The notes under the pieces are model-generated. The model was given only the letters and a program-made list of their open reading frames with translations, was not told the origin of the DNA and did no database searches. Shown here piece by piece: positions 23,692 through 32,057 of a DNA stretch of 61,508 nt; the first letter of the stretch is position 1; every line of letters starts with the position of its first letter. Location of the stretch: positions 1 through 61,508 of the forward strand of contig WRLC01000001.1 of the NCBI GenBank assembly GCA_009777795.1, given 5' to 3'. The DNA is from Candidatus Saccharimonadota bacterium (GTDB taxonomy: Bacteria; Patescibacteriota; Saccharimonadia; Saccharimonadales; Saccharimonadaceae). The position numbers were made by a program, and so were the translations under genes.

Positions 23692-24764
23692 GAAAGGTGA
23701 TGCGAGCGCCGCGGACGAAACGGGGGCGGATGCTTCGGTTGCTGGCGGGTTATGGCTTGGCGGCGGCGGCGTTGGTGGTGGTGTTTGTGATTGGTTCGCG
23801 GGGCCGGCAGCTGGGAGAAAATCATTTTACGTATTTGTCAAGTAGTGAGTCGAGTTTTAGCGTTAGTTTTGTCGATGTGATGGAGACGTCGGTGGTGGCG
23901 CAGTCGGCGCAGGTGGCGAATTTGGCGCCGCAAGGAAACGCGACGGACATGGCGGTGAGCTTGGCGACGATTTTTGCGGCGGGTGGCGGGATGATGGACC
24001 AGCCGATTACGATTATTGTGGCGTCGCGAGGGGTGGAGGTGTATCGGGTGCGCGAGGGGGATACGGTGGCGAGCATCGCGCGGGCGCGGGGGATTAGTGA
24101 GCAGACGTTGCGTTGGGCAAATAATATGCGGCGGACGGCGCAGGTTTCGGCAGGGCAGGATTTGCTTTTGCCGGCAATTAATGGTGTAATATATACTTGG
24201 CAGACGGGGGACACGATTGAGAGCGTGGCGGCGCGGTATCAGGGTGAGGTGCAGGAGATTATTGCCTATAATGAGCTGGATAACCGGGAGGTGCAGCCGG
24301 GGGAGAAGATTTTTATCCCGAGGGGGATTTTGCCGGAGCGGGAGCGGCCGGATTATGTGGCGCCGTTGCAGACGTTAATTGCGGGCGGGCGGGGGAATTT
24401 GTATGGTTTTGGCGAGTGTACGTATTATGCTTATGCTAGGCGCCGGGCGCTGGGGTTGCCGGTGGAGAATAACTGGGGGCATGCGCGGACGTGGGCGATT
24501 CGGGCGCGGGCGATGGGTTATGCGGTGGGGACGACGCCAGCGGTGGGGGCGATTATTCATGATACGGGCGGGGCGTTTGGCCACGTGGGGGTTGTGGAGA
24601 GTATTAGTTCGGATGGGATGTTTATAACGATTAGCGAGATGAATTATCGGGGTGGTGGCGGTGGTTGGAATCGGATTTCGCGGCGGAATATTGCGATGGA
24701 TGTGGCGGATGGGTCGTGGTATCGGGCGCAGGGTAGGTCTCCATTCTTCCAATATATCTATTGA
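23664..24764 (+). CDS. LysM-CHAP peptidoglycan hydrolase
   Basis: Up to 366 aa. N-terminal membrane segment (LAGYGLAAAALVVVFVIGS), then two LysM repeats (VYRVREGDTVASIARARGIS; YTWQTGDTIESVAARYQGE) and a C-terminal CHAP amidase/endopeptidase domain with catalytic Cys in YGFGECTYYAYARR and His in FGHVGVVESIS. It should cut peptidoglycan in the envelope, together with mltG encoded just upstream (28-nt overlap). The start is uncertain: TTG 23664 follows GGGAG closely, but ATG 23676 or 23685 are alternatives. For an epibiont, such a hydrolase could act on its own or on a host cell wall. Confidence 0.88.
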   Translation: MSNAMREMVGKVMRAPRTKRGRMLRLLAGYGLAAAALVVVFVIGSRGRQLGENHFTYLSSSESSFSVSFVDVMETSVVAQSAQVANLAPQGNATDMAVSLATIFAAGGGMMDQPITIIVASRGVEVYRVREGDTVASIARARGISEQTLRWANNMRRTAQVSAGQDLLLPAINGVIYTWQTGDTIESVAARYQGEVQEIIAYNELDNREVQPGEKIFIPRGILPERERPDYVAPLQTLIAGGRGNLYGFGECTYYAYARRRALGLPVENNWGHARTWAIRARAMGYAVGTTPAVGAIIHDTGGAFGHVGVVESISSDGMFITISEMNYRGGGGGWNRISRRNIAMDVADGSWYRAQGRSPFFQYIY

Positions 24765-24853
24765 CGGCTGACGCCGAGTTTCCCTTGTGCCGATGATAAA
24801 CAAAGAGCATTATATTGTTTGCGGTTTTTTTAGATTTATGGTATTATAGGAAT

Positions 24854-26233
24854 ATGTTCATTGACACAGCAAAAGTAAGTATAGCAGCGGGAAAGGGCGG
24901 CGATGGGGCGGTGAGTTTTCGCAAGGAGATTTATGTGGACAAGGGCGGGCCGGACGGAGGGAATGGTGGGCGGGGCGGTGATGTGATTTTTGAGGCGTCG
25001 AAGGATGAAAATACGTTGCTTGGGTTTCGTTATAATCCAGAATTGAAGGCGGGCGATGGGGCGAACGGGGCGAAGCGGCAGCGAGCGGGGAAAAGTGGTG
25101 AGGATTTGGTGGTGAAAGTGCCGGTGGGGACGATAGTGCGGCGAGGGGAGGAAATCTTGGCGGACTTGACAAAAGACGGAGAGTGTGCTATAATTGGGGA
25201 GGGAGGCGTTGGCGGTTTCGGCAACGCTCACTTTAAATCGAGTACTAGGCAGACGCCGCGGACGGCGGAGCTGGGGCTGGCGGGAGATGCGTTTGAGGCG
25301 CAGTTGGAATTAAGATTATTGGCGGATGTGGGGCTGGTGGGCTTCCCGAACGCGGGAAAATCGTCGTTTTTGGCGGTAGTTTCGAATGCGCGGCCAGAGG
25401 TGGCGGATTATGAGTTTACGACCTTGGTGCCGAATTTGGGGGTGGCGACGGTGGATGGGCGGGATATTTTGATTGCGGATATTCCGGGGTTGATTGAGGG
25501 GGCGAGCGAGGGTAAGGGGCTGGGGACGGCGTTTTTGCGGCATGTGAAGCGGACGAAGGTGATTTTGCATTTGATTGATGCGTATAGTGAGGATGTGGTG
25601 GGGCGGTATAAGGCGATTCGGGCGGAGTTGGGTAAGTTTGATGCGGATTTGTTGGCGCGGCCAGAGGTGGTGGCGTTGACGAAAACCGAGGGGTTTGATA
25701 AGGAGTTGCTCGAGATGCAGGTGGAGGCGTTGAGGTCGACAACTGAGGCGCCGATTTTTGCGATTTCGGCGCAGGCACATTTGGGCTTGACCGAGGTTTT
25801 GCGGGAGCTCTTGGCGGTCGCACCCTCACTAACCGACCCCTCAGGCACGACGTCGTCCGACCCTGTCGCCACAGGACGGACGCGTCTCGTTCTCGGGCTG
25901 CCGCCCTCCGAATGTCCTTCAGGGTCGGTTAGTGAGGGAGCGACCTGCGAGGGGGCGGGCGCGATCAAGACTATTAGATTGCCGGAAAGCCAGAAATCGA
26001 AGGGGTTTACGGTGGAGAAGAAGGGCGGGGTGTTTGTGGTGAGGGGGGTGGAGATTGAGAAGTTTGCGATGAAGACGGATTTGGCGAATTATGATAGCGT
26101 GAATCGGTTGCGTGATATTATGAAGAAATTGGGGGTGATGGCGGCGCTTCGGCGGGCGGGGGCGGAGCCGGAGAGTGTGGTGCGGATTGCGGAAAGGGAG
26201 TTTACGCTGCAAGAGCCGCCGAGGGAGTATTGA
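24854..26233 (+). CDS. obgE: GTPase Obg/CgtA, with palindromic insertion between G and C-terminal domains
   Basis: 459 aa. The Gly-rich OBG domain (FIDTAKVSIAAGKGGDGAVS; GGPDGGNGGRGGDV) precedes the G domain with G1 GFPNAGKSSFL, G3 DIPGLIEGASEGKGLG and the switch FLRHVKRTK. After the G domain, about 40 residues from the palindromic element are inserted before the C-terminal OCT domain (FTVEKKGGVFVVRGVEIEKF; LGVMAALRRAGAEPESVV). Obg acts in 50S assembly and stress control. TATTAT at 24842-24847 is 6 nt before ATG 24854, so it is leaderless; a start at 24815 would lie upstream of the promoter. folC overlaps the stop (TGATG). Confidence 0.95.
   Translation: MFIDTAKVSIAAGKGGDGAVSFRKEIYVDKGGPDGGNGGRGGDVIFEASKDENTLLGFRYNPELKAGDGANGAKRQRAGKSGEDLVVKVPVGTIVRRGEEILADLTKDGECAIIGEGGVGGFGNAHFKSSTRQTPRTAELGLAGDAFEAQLELRLLADVGLVGFPNAGKSSFLAVVSNARPEVADYEFTTLVPNLGVATVDGRDILIADIPGLIEGASEGKGLGTAFLRHVKRTKVILHLIDAYSEDVVGRYKAIRAELGKFDADLLARPEVVALTKTEGFDKELLEMQVEALRSTTEAPIFAISAQAHLGLTEVLRELLAVAPSLTDPSGTTSSDPVATGRTRLVLGLPPSECPSGSVSEGATCEGAGAIKTIRLPESQKSKGFTVEKKGGVFVVRGVEIEKFAMKTDLANYDSVNRLRDIMKKLGVMAALRRAGAEPESVVRIAEREFTLQEPPREY
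25816..25945. repeat. Palindromic element copy C, inside obgE
   Basis: 30-nt arms at 25816-25845 and 25916-25945 match in inverted orientation at 26 of 30 positions. The 70-nt core is about 81 percent identical to the core in tilS. Here the gene reads the opposite strand of the element (SDPVATGRTRLVLGLPPSE), and the frame still stays open. The insert falls in the flexible junction before the Obg C-terminal domain. Confidence 0.85.
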
Positions 26234-27477
26234 TGGATTTCGATAGTTTGGTGGGAGAGGTGAACGAGTTTTTGGGGGCGACGGATATTTTTGTGCGGGG
26301 CGATCAAAAATTGCAGCGGATGCGGGATTTGATGGCGGCGCTGGGCAATCCGCAAAACGAGGTGCGGGCGGTGCATGTGGCGGGGACGTCGGGGAAGACG
26401 TCGACGGCGTATTTTGCGGCGGAGTTTTTGCGCCGGGCGGGATATGAGGTGGGGTTGACGGTGTCGCCGCATATTGAAGATGTGCGGGAGCGGGCGATAA
26501 TTGGGGGTGAGGTTCTGTCGAAGGGTGAATATGCCGGGCGGTTGGCGGAGTTTTTGGAGCTGGTGCGGGAGATTGGGCTGCAGCCGAGTTATTTTGAGTT
26601 TTATATGGCGTTTTTTTACTGGCTGGCAGTGTGGGAGAAGCTGGATTTTGTGGTGGTGGAGACGGGGCTGGGTGGATTGCACGATGGGTCGAACGTGATT
26701 AGTCGGCCGGATAAGATTTGCATAATTACGGATATTGGGTTTGACCATATGGAGATTTTGGGCGAGAGTTTGGCGGAGATTGCGGAACAGAAGGCGGGGA
26801 TTATCCAGTCGGGGAACGCGGTGTTTATGTATGAGCAGGGGCTGGAGGTGATGGATGTGGTGCGGGCGAGGTGCGAGGAGGTGGGGGCGAAGTTGACAGT
26901 GGTGCGGGATGATGAAAGTCCGGACTTTCAGGTGCGGAATGCGGGGTTGGCGGCGCAGGCTTTGGAGGAGCAGGTCGGCTTAACGCCGGGCGACTTGGCC
27001 GATATGCAGGTGCCGGCGCGGGCGGAGGAGTTTAGTTGGCGGGGGAAGAAAGTGATTTTGGATGGGGCGCATAATCCGCAGAAGCTAAGGGCGTTTGCGG
27101 ATTTTGTGAAGTCGAGGGGTGATGAGGCGGCGATTTTGGTGGTTAGTTTTGGGGCGAACAAGGCGGCGTCGTTGGCGGAAAACCTTGCGATTTTGCGGGA
27201 GTTGGGCGAGAGGGTGGTTTTGGCGAGTTTTCAGGATATGAGTTTGGAGACGAATTTTCGCGAGAGTTTGGATTTTGCGGTGATGGAGGAGGCGGCGAAA
27301 GAGGCGGGGTTTGGAGATGTGGAGGTGGGTGGCGCGGCGGAATCGGCTTTGGAGCGGGCGGCGAAAAAGGCGGATGAGTTAGGAGTGAAGAAAATAATTG
27401 TGGTGGGGTCGTTTTTCTTGGCGAGTGATGCGCGGCGGGTGATGATGGATAAGATTAAGCTCTTGACAACACAATAA
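26233..27477 (+). CDS. folC: Folylpolyglutamate synthase/dihydrofolate synthase family (Mur-ligase-like)
   Basis: 414 aa. N-terminal P-loop HVAGTSGKTSTAYFAAEFLRR, then VGLTVSPHIEDVRERAIIGG, DFVVVETGLGGLHDGSN, TDIGFDHMEILG with AEIAEQKAGII, and a C-terminal ligase domain with ILDGAHNPQKLRAF. This is the FolC pattern: ATP-dependent addition of glutamate to folates. It overlaps the obgE stop by one base. With folD at 51.6 kb, some folate one-carbon metabolism is retained. The start is ATG 26233; TTG 26230 is less likely. An outward promoter overlaps its 3' end. Confidence 0.9.
   Translation: MDFDSLVGEVNEFLGATDIFVRGDQKLQRMRDLMAALGNPQNEVRAVHVAGTSGKTSTAYFAAEFLRRAGYEVGLTVSPHIEDVRERAIIGGEVLSKGEYAGRLAEFLELVREIGLQPSYFEFYMAFFYWLAVWEKLDFVVVETGLGGLHDGSNVISRPDKICIITDIGFDHMEILGESLAEIAEQKAGIIQSGNAVFMYEQGLEVMDVVRARCEEVGAKLTVVRDDESPDFQVRNAGLAAQALEEQVGLTPGDLADMQVPARAEEFSWRGKKVILDGAHNPQKLRAFADFVKSRGDEAAILVVSFGANKAASLAENLAILRELGERVVLASFQDMSLETNFRESLDFAVMEEAAKEAGFGDVEVGGAAESALERAAKKADELGVKKIIVVGSFFLASDARRVMMDKIKLLTTQ
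26914..26929. repeat. GTCCGGAC-centred 16-bp perfect palindrome in folC
   Basis: GAAAGTCCGGACTTTC, one of seven GTCCGGAC octamers in the window and one of five extended to 14 bp or more of palindrome. Confidence 0.7.
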
Positions 27478-27491
27478 ACATAAGCTAAAAT
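27463..27491 (+). promoter_or_regulatory. Promoter at the folC 3' end
   Basis: TTGACA (27463-27468), 17-nt spacer, TAAAAT (27486-27491). It overlaps the folC stop codon and points into the 27.5-27.7 kb region ahead of the FISUMP gene. Confidence 0.75.
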
Positions 27492-27497
27492 AAAGCT

Positions 27498-27720
27498 ACA
27501 AGAATGTATCAGAAAGAGGTAAGGAATGAGTCAAGCTATTATAATACATGCGACAATGCCCAGAGCAATGTCGCACAATAAAATATCGGGGGGGGGGGTT
27601 CTTAGATGACAGGCCCTGCTCCTATCTTTTGCGCCTTCAGTTAACTCTTTCTGGAGGCGGTAGCTTTAAGCTAAAAATGCTCCGATGGCGTCCCTTTACT
27701 ACGTCTGTCGGGGCATTTTT
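27498..27720 (+). ncRNA. Candidate small RNA or attenuated leader with an 11-G tract
   Basis: A transcript from the 27463 promoter would end at the hairpin 27673-27720. It can fold hairpins GCGACA...TGTCGC (~27549-27573) and CGCCTTCAG...CTGGAGGCG. It holds G x 11 at 27588-27598 and a short frame MSQAIIIHATMPRAM... starting at 27526 with GAGGTAAGGA before it; the frame stops just after the G tract but would continue about 45 codons if one G were lost. No known RNA family is recognised. It may be an sRNA or a leader controlling the FISUMP gene. Confidence 0.4.
27673..27720 (+). terminator. Terminator/attenuator ahead of the FISUMP gene
   Basis: AAAAATGCTCCGA and TCGGGGCATTTTT form a stem ending in five T. 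It lies 53 nt before the FISUMP start codon, so it either ends an upstream small transcript or attenuates the FISUMP gene. Confidence 0.8.
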
Positions 27721-27772
27721 GGTGGCAAAGAGTTAGAGTCAAAGTTAAATAAGTAAAAGATGAGGAGAAAAA

Positions 27773-29965
27773 GTGGTAAGGAAAAATAATGGTAGCCAAG
27801 GTGAGCGAGGTTGGGTTAGTTGGGCGAGGAGAGTGGCGGGAGCGGTGGGTGTGGTGGCGATGTTTGGGGTGTTAGTAGGGGTGGTGGCGGGTGGGATAGG
27901 GCGAGTCGAGGCGGAAGAAATCCAAATCAAGGCTGTCCATGGTACGGGCTCACTTTCGATTACGGATGGAGCGTGTGCTGCGGCGAGCGCTAGCCAGACG
28001 GCGTATGATGCGGCGAACAACACGTTAGACATTAGTGTTTTGGCGAGTAGCATTGCGAGCAACTGTCTGGGGATAGCGATTACGACCAATAACTCTCGTG
28101 GTTATAGTATGACTATTGCTGGCCCGAGTAGCGGCAACTTGGTGTTAGCTAATCAAGCTTTCGGTAGTATGGAGGGCAGCGTTGAGGCGCCAGTGGTTTT
28201 TGCCGGTCAGATGACAGGGGAGTGGGGTTTTGCTGTGCCGAGCGGACAGGTGCAGGGCGTTGAGAATGGTTTTGATGGAAGCTATACGGTGCTGGCACCG
28301 AGTAATACGACCAATACGGCTAAGTACGCGGCGGTGCCGAATAAGGCTACGCCAATCTCGCAGACGACCGCGGCTAATCTGTCAGTCGATGAGTATGACT
28401 TCTTTTTTGCGGTGGCGACGGGGGATTATGCTGCGACGGGGACTTATGCGGGGGTGATTACGATTTCGGCGTCGGGAAATGCCGCGGCGTTGCCGGGCAC
28501 GACGGGCTCTTATATGCAAAGTATTACGCTGGAAAATTGCCCGACCGAGCGGACGCGGGTGGTGGACGCGCGGGATGGGAACACCTATTGGGCGCGGAAG
28601 ATATCTGGGGTTGGAGTTGGTGGTGGCGATTTGTGCTGGATGGAGACGAATTTGGCTTATGCGGGGGGCGGGGATAACACGTATGAGGATACGATGGTGT
28701 TGACGCAGGGCCGGAGTAATAGCCCGACTATGCCGTTGTATGATATACCAACTGGTGCTAACCCGACTAGCGGCACGACCGACCCGTCGACTAGCACCAA
28801 CGGCACGGGGCAATATGGCTACTTATACAACTGGTGTGCGGCGATGGGTAATCAGCCTGCTGCTTGCCAAACCAGTGAGGCAACGCAACCGGATCAGAGT
28901 GTAAACATTTGCCCGGCGGGATGGAGGCTGCCGACGGGCGGGGTTGGTGGCGAATTCACCCTACTGAACAATGCGATTAATGGAGGGAGCACAACAAGTG
29001 CAAGTGGGCTATTAACGGGCAGTCTTTTTATGAATGCGGGCTTTTTCGATAATGGCGCGTTCTCTTTCCAAGGTGGGTATGGTGCTTATTGGTCTTCGAC
29101 AGTTATCAGTGCAAGTAATGCTTCTAGGTTGCTTTTCGGTGGTAGCAATAACCCAAATGGTACAGGTGGTAAAGGTAGTGGTAGTTCGGTGCGGTGTGTG
29201 AATGACTATGTGTCGCCGGTTGAGGCGTCGGCTGGGGTGGATATGCAGCGAATTACCCTGAATGGTACGTCTGGGAATTACTATTGTCCTGTGGCACGGA
29301 CCCGAGCGGTGGATGCGAGGGATGACAAGACCTACTGGGTCCGTCGTATCGACGGCACTAGGGCTGGCGGTGGCGATCTCTGCTGGATGGAGACGAATTT
29401 GGCGTATGTGGGTGGAGGTGATGACACGTATGGAGATGTGATCGATTCAATGACCCAAGGCCGAGCTAATACCCCAACTGTTATGCTATACGACATCCCG
29501 ACTGGTGCTAACCCTACTTTTAACCCCGACGACCCAAGTACCAGCACTACAGGGACAGGCCAGTATGGCTACCTCTACAACTGGTGTGCGGCGATGGGCG
29601 GGCAGCCTGATGCTTGCCAAATTAGTGAGGCAATCCAACCGGACCAAGGTGTGAGTATTTGTCCGGCGGGGTGGAGGTTGCCGACAGGAGAGGAAGATAC
29701 TGGGGAGTTTGCCCTGCTCAACGACGCGATTAATGGCGGCTCTGAAGATAGTCCTAGTGGTCTTCTCGCTAATAGTCTTTATATGTACGCTGGTTTCTTT
29801 GGGGGCGGTTCGTTCACTGCTCAGGGATCTTTTGGCTTCTATTGGTCTTCTACAGCCAGCTATGTTGGTAGTGCGCACAACTTCTATTTCCATGCCAGTG
29901 GTGTCGCCACTGCGGGTAATAGCACTAAGGGCGCCGGCAACTCGGTGCGGTGTGTGGCGCCGTAA
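27773..29965 (+). CDS. Secreted FISUMP surface protein with two FISUMP domains
   Basis: 730 aa. Signal peptide ARRVAGAVGVVAMFGVLVGVVA; an N-terminal domain (about residues 45-240; IAITTNNSRGYSMTIAGPSS, TGEWGFAVPSG, YAATGTYAGVITISASG) resembles the 37061 protein. Two FISUMP domains of about 220 residues follow, each with DARD(G/D)...YW, GDLCWMETNLAY, GQYGYLYNWCAAMG, ICPAGWRLPTG, YWSST and SVRCV. The domains are internal duplications and match the cut-off protein at 3-818. It is predicted to be exported and displayed; the ligand is unknown. GTG 27773 is preceded by GAGGAG. Confidence 0.85.
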   Translation: MVRKNNGSQGERGWVSWARRVAGAVGVVAMFGVLVGVVAGGIGRVEAEEIQIKAVHGTGSLSITDGACAAASASQTAYDAANNTLDISVLASSIASNCLGIAITTNNSRGYSMTIAGPSSGNLVLANQAFGSMEGSVEAPVVFAGQMTGEWGFAVPSGQVQGVENGFDGSYTVLAPSNTTNTAKYAAVPNKATPISQTTAANLSVDEYDFFFAVATGDYAATGTYAGVITISASGNAAALPGTTGSYMQSITLENCPTERTRVVDARDGNTYWARKISGVGVGGGDLCWMETNLAYAGGGDNTYEDTMVLTQGRSNSPTMPLYDIPTGANPTSGTTDPSTSTNGTGQYGYLYNWCAAMGNQPAACQTSEATQPDQSVNICPAGWRLPTGGVGGEFTLLNNAINGGSTTSASGLLTGSLFMNAGFFDNGAFSFQGGYGAYWSSTVISASNASRLLFGGSNNPNGTGGKGSGSSVRCVNDYVSPVEASAGVDMQRITLNGTSGNYYCPVARTRAVDARDDKTYWVRRIDGTRAGGGDLCWMETNLAYVGGGDDTYGDVIDSMTQGRANTPTVMLYDIPTGANPTFNPDDPSTSTTGTGQYGYLYNWCAAMGGQPDACQISEAIQPDQGVSICPAGWRLPTGEEDTGEFALLNDAINGGSEDSPSGLLANSLYMYAGFFGGGSFTAQGSFGFYWSSTASYVGSAHNFYFHASGVATAGNSTKGAGNSVRCVAP

Positions 29966-29991
29966 GGTGATGGGTGTGATATTATATATTC

Positions 29992-30810
29992 ATGAACACC
30001 CAAATTATCACCATCATCGGCCAAGGCGCTTATGGCTCCGCCCTCGGCCGTGTTATAACATCAAACGGCCACACTGTCAAGTTCTTCGACTCCAAGCATT
30101 CTGACCTCACCCTCGACCAAGCTCTCGCCGACAGCGACGCCATGATTATCGCCATCCCCAGCCCCGCCGTCCCTGATTTCCTCGCCCAGTGTCCGGACAC
30201 TGCCCTTTCTCACCCCTGTATCTCCGCCGTCAAGGGCATTCTCGACCCCTTAATTTTTGCCCAATGTCCGGACATTGGCGCCCTCTCCGGCCCTGCCCAC
30301 GCCGCCGAAATGAACCAAAACCAACCCGCCACCCTCACCGCCACCACCCCTCTCGCCCGGACTCTCCTCGAGACCGACTGGCTCCACATCGAGCTCACCG
30401 ACGACCTCATCGGCGTCATGGCTTGCGGCGCCCTCAAAAACTGTTATGCCATCGGCGCCGGCTTCCTCGGCCTCCAGCCCGACACTCCCGATTTCGACCA
30501 CTACATCCAAATCTCCCTCCAAGAGCTCAAATCCGCCATCCAAATCCTCGGCGGCCGGCCCGCCACCGCTGACCTCGCCTGCGGCATCGGCGACCTCCTC
30601 CTCACCTGCGGCTCCGACCGAAGCCGCAACTATCAATTCGGCCAATCGCTCCGACTAGCCCAAGCCCCAACTTCGCAAACCACCGAAGGCCTCAACGCCC
30701 TACTCTCGCTCCCCGAGAGCCTCGCCGCCCTACCGCTCCTGCACCAACTCGTACTGCTCGCCCGGCACGATAGTAATACTCTCGACATCCGGCACATACA
30801 GCCGGTTTAG
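29992..30810 (+). CDS. gpsA: Glycerol-3-phosphate dehydrogenase [NAD(P)+], short form
   Basis: 272 aa, shorter than the usual ~330. It has the Rossmann motif ITIIGQGAYGSALGRV, ALSGPAHAAEM, the catalytic region GVMACGALKNCYAIGAGFL, and the C-terminal GIGDLLLTCGSDRSRNYQFG. It makes glycerol-3-phosphate for phospholipids and pairs functionally with cdsA at 32.7 kb. TATTAT at 29980-29985 ends 6 nt before the ATG. The + strand here is C-rich, opposite to nearly all of the rest of the window. It overlaps the metallophosphoesterase tail to tail by 81 nt. Two perfect TGTCCGGACA-centred palindromes lie in it. Confidence 0.9.
   Translation: MNTQIITIIGQGAYGSALGRVITSNGHTVKFFDSKHSDLTLDQALADSDAMIIAIPSPAVPDFLAQCPDTALSHPCISAVKGILDPLIFAQCPDIGALSGPAHAAEMNQNQPATLTATTPLARTLLETDWLHIELTDDLIGVMACGALKNCYAIGAGFLGLQPDTPDFDHYIQISLQELKSAIQILGGRPATADLACGIGDLLLTCGSDRSRNYQFGQSLRLAQAPTSQTTEGLNALLSLPESLAALPLLHQLVLLARHDSNTLDIRHIQPV
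30187..30278. repeat. Two TGTCCGGACA palindromes in gpsA
   Basis: CAGTGTCCGGACACTG at 30187-30202 and CCAATGTCCGGACATTGG at 30261-30278, perfect palindromes of 16 and 18 bp, both encoding a CPD tripeptide. Confidence 0.75.
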
Positions 30811-31629
30811 CGCTCGCCCCACCTTCGCCAAGCCCGACGTCTCCGCAAACTTCGTCACCCCATCCGACAAAATCAACGACGTCTGCCCATCCGTCCAATA
30901 ACCATACGCATGCGGCTGAAAAATCTTCACATTCGGTCCCACAAAACCATGATTTTTCAAAAACGGCCGCATCGCCAGCGGCACCAATCCGCCATGGTTA
31001 TGTCCGCACAAAATCAAATCTACCTTATCTAAAATCCTAAACTCCTGCCGCTCCAGCAACTTGCCCCGGTGCAACCAACCGTTCGGCGAATGCGACAACA
31101 TCACCTGAAACCGCCCGGCGGAAATCCCCTTCATCGCCTCGTCCGCCGCTAGCCGCTTCACCGTCCGCCGAAACTCCGCCCTGTCCTCCCTCGCCTGATA
31201 CCAAGAATCCGGCATGTTCAGCGCACTAAACACCACTCCCTTATCCGCCTCCCAAACCGCAAACTCGTCCTTTAGCAACACGCAATTCTCGATTTTCTCC
31301 ACCGCCTCATAAAAATCCCTGTTTTCAAACGGCTCGCCCCGCGTAAACAACCCATCACAAGTAAATATCTCATGGTTGCCCAGCCCAATTACTACCGGCG
31401 CCAGCCGCGCCAATTTACCAATCCACTCGACCAAACTCGCCGTCTCGCAATCCGCCTCATCCAACGTATCGCCAACCAAGCAAATATAATCCGGCGCTTC
31501 ACGCCGCGCCGTCTCGAGCAGCCCGTCAAACACCGCCTCATTATCATGTACATCCGAAAACACCAGAAGCTTCACCGCCTCGGCAACCTTCGGGCTCCTC
31601 AACCGGAAGCTATTAACCCTTATCCTCAT
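30730..31629 (-). CDS. Metallophosphoesterase
   Basis: 299 aa. Calcineurin-like motifs in order: LLVFSDVHDN, LVGDTLDE, GLGNHEIF, VMLSHSPNGW and LCGHNHGGLVPL, together the two-metal phosphodiesterase site. The substrate is unknown; related membrane-proximal enzymes act on UDP-sugar lipids or cyclic nucleotides. It begins 12 nt after the encoded CCA of tRNA-Leu on the same strand with no room for its own promoter, so it is probably expressed from the tRNA promoter. The 3' end overlaps gpsA by 81 nt. Confidence 0.88.
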   Translation of the reverse strand: MRIRVNSFRLRSPKVAEAVKLLVFSDVHDNEAVFDGLLETARREAPDYICLVGDTLDEADCETASLVEWIGKLARLAPVVIGLGNHEIFTCDGLFTRGEPFENRDFYEAVEKIENCVLLKDEFAVWEADKGVVFSALNMPDSWYQAREDRAEFRRTVKRLAADEAMKGISAGRFQVMLSHSPNGWLHRGKLLERQEFRILDKVDLILCGHNHGGLVPLAMRPFLKNHGFVGPNVKIFQPHAYGYWTDGQTSLILSDGVTKFAETSGLAKVGRALNRLYVPDVESITIVPGEQYELVQER

Positions 31630-31641
31630 CGTCTATAATTT

Positions 31642-31726
31642 TGGTGCGCGAGACTGGACTTGAACCAGCACGCCCGAAGGCATATGCTCCTAAGGCATAC
31701 GTGTATACCAATTTCACCACTCGCGC
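31642..31726 (-). tRNA. tRNA-Leu(TAG)
   Basis: Class II tRNA. Acceptor GCGCGAG pairs with CTCGCGC, the anticodon loop CTTAGGA gives TAG (codon CUA), the variable arm is GCCTTCGGGC, the T arm CTGG-TTCAAGT-CCAG, and CCA is encoded. A -10 TATAAT lies at 31735-31740 on the - strand, 8 nt before the 5' end. Confidence 0.93.
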
Positions 31727-31749
31727 CTGCCCCTATTATAACACAAACC

Positions 31750-32055
31750 CTAGGATTCGCCTAGGTTTTGCTCCCTCCGTAATAGCTCCCGCTTTAGTTC
31801 CACGCCAAACGCATACCCGCCGCAACCATTCGCCCCCACCACCCGGTGGCAAGGTATAATTATCGGAAACTTATTTTTCCCACAAGCCGTCCCCACGGCC
31901 CGCACCGCCCCCGGCCGCCCAATCGCCGCCGCAATCTGCCCATAAGTCCGCGTTTCGCCCGGCGGAATTTCACTTATCGCCCGCCAGACCGCCCGCTCAA
32001 ACTCCGTCCCCTCCTGCCCCAGCGCCAACTCCAAAATCTCTTTCGGCACCTCCAT
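31750..32055 (-). CDS. ogt: Methylated-DNA--[protein]-cysteine S-methyltransferase (ATL/Ogt domain)
   Basis: About 101 aa from ATG 32055. It contains only the DNA-binding/active-site domain: FERAVWRAISEIPPGETRTYG, AIGRPGAVRAVG, and IIIPCHRVVG with the acceptor Cys. It removes O6-alkyl groups from guanine. The ATG at 32055 lies 2 nt after the stop of the upstream membrane protein, giving tight coupling; a start at 32100 inside that gene is possible but less likely. The N-terminal domain of full-size Ogt is absent, as in many short homologues. Confidence 0.9.
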   Translation of the reverse strand: MEVPKEILELALGQEGTEFERAVWRAISEIPPGETRTYGQIAAAIGRPGAVRAVGTACGKNKFPIIIPCHRVVGANGCGGYAFGVELKRELLRREQNLGES

Positions 32056-32057
32056 AA

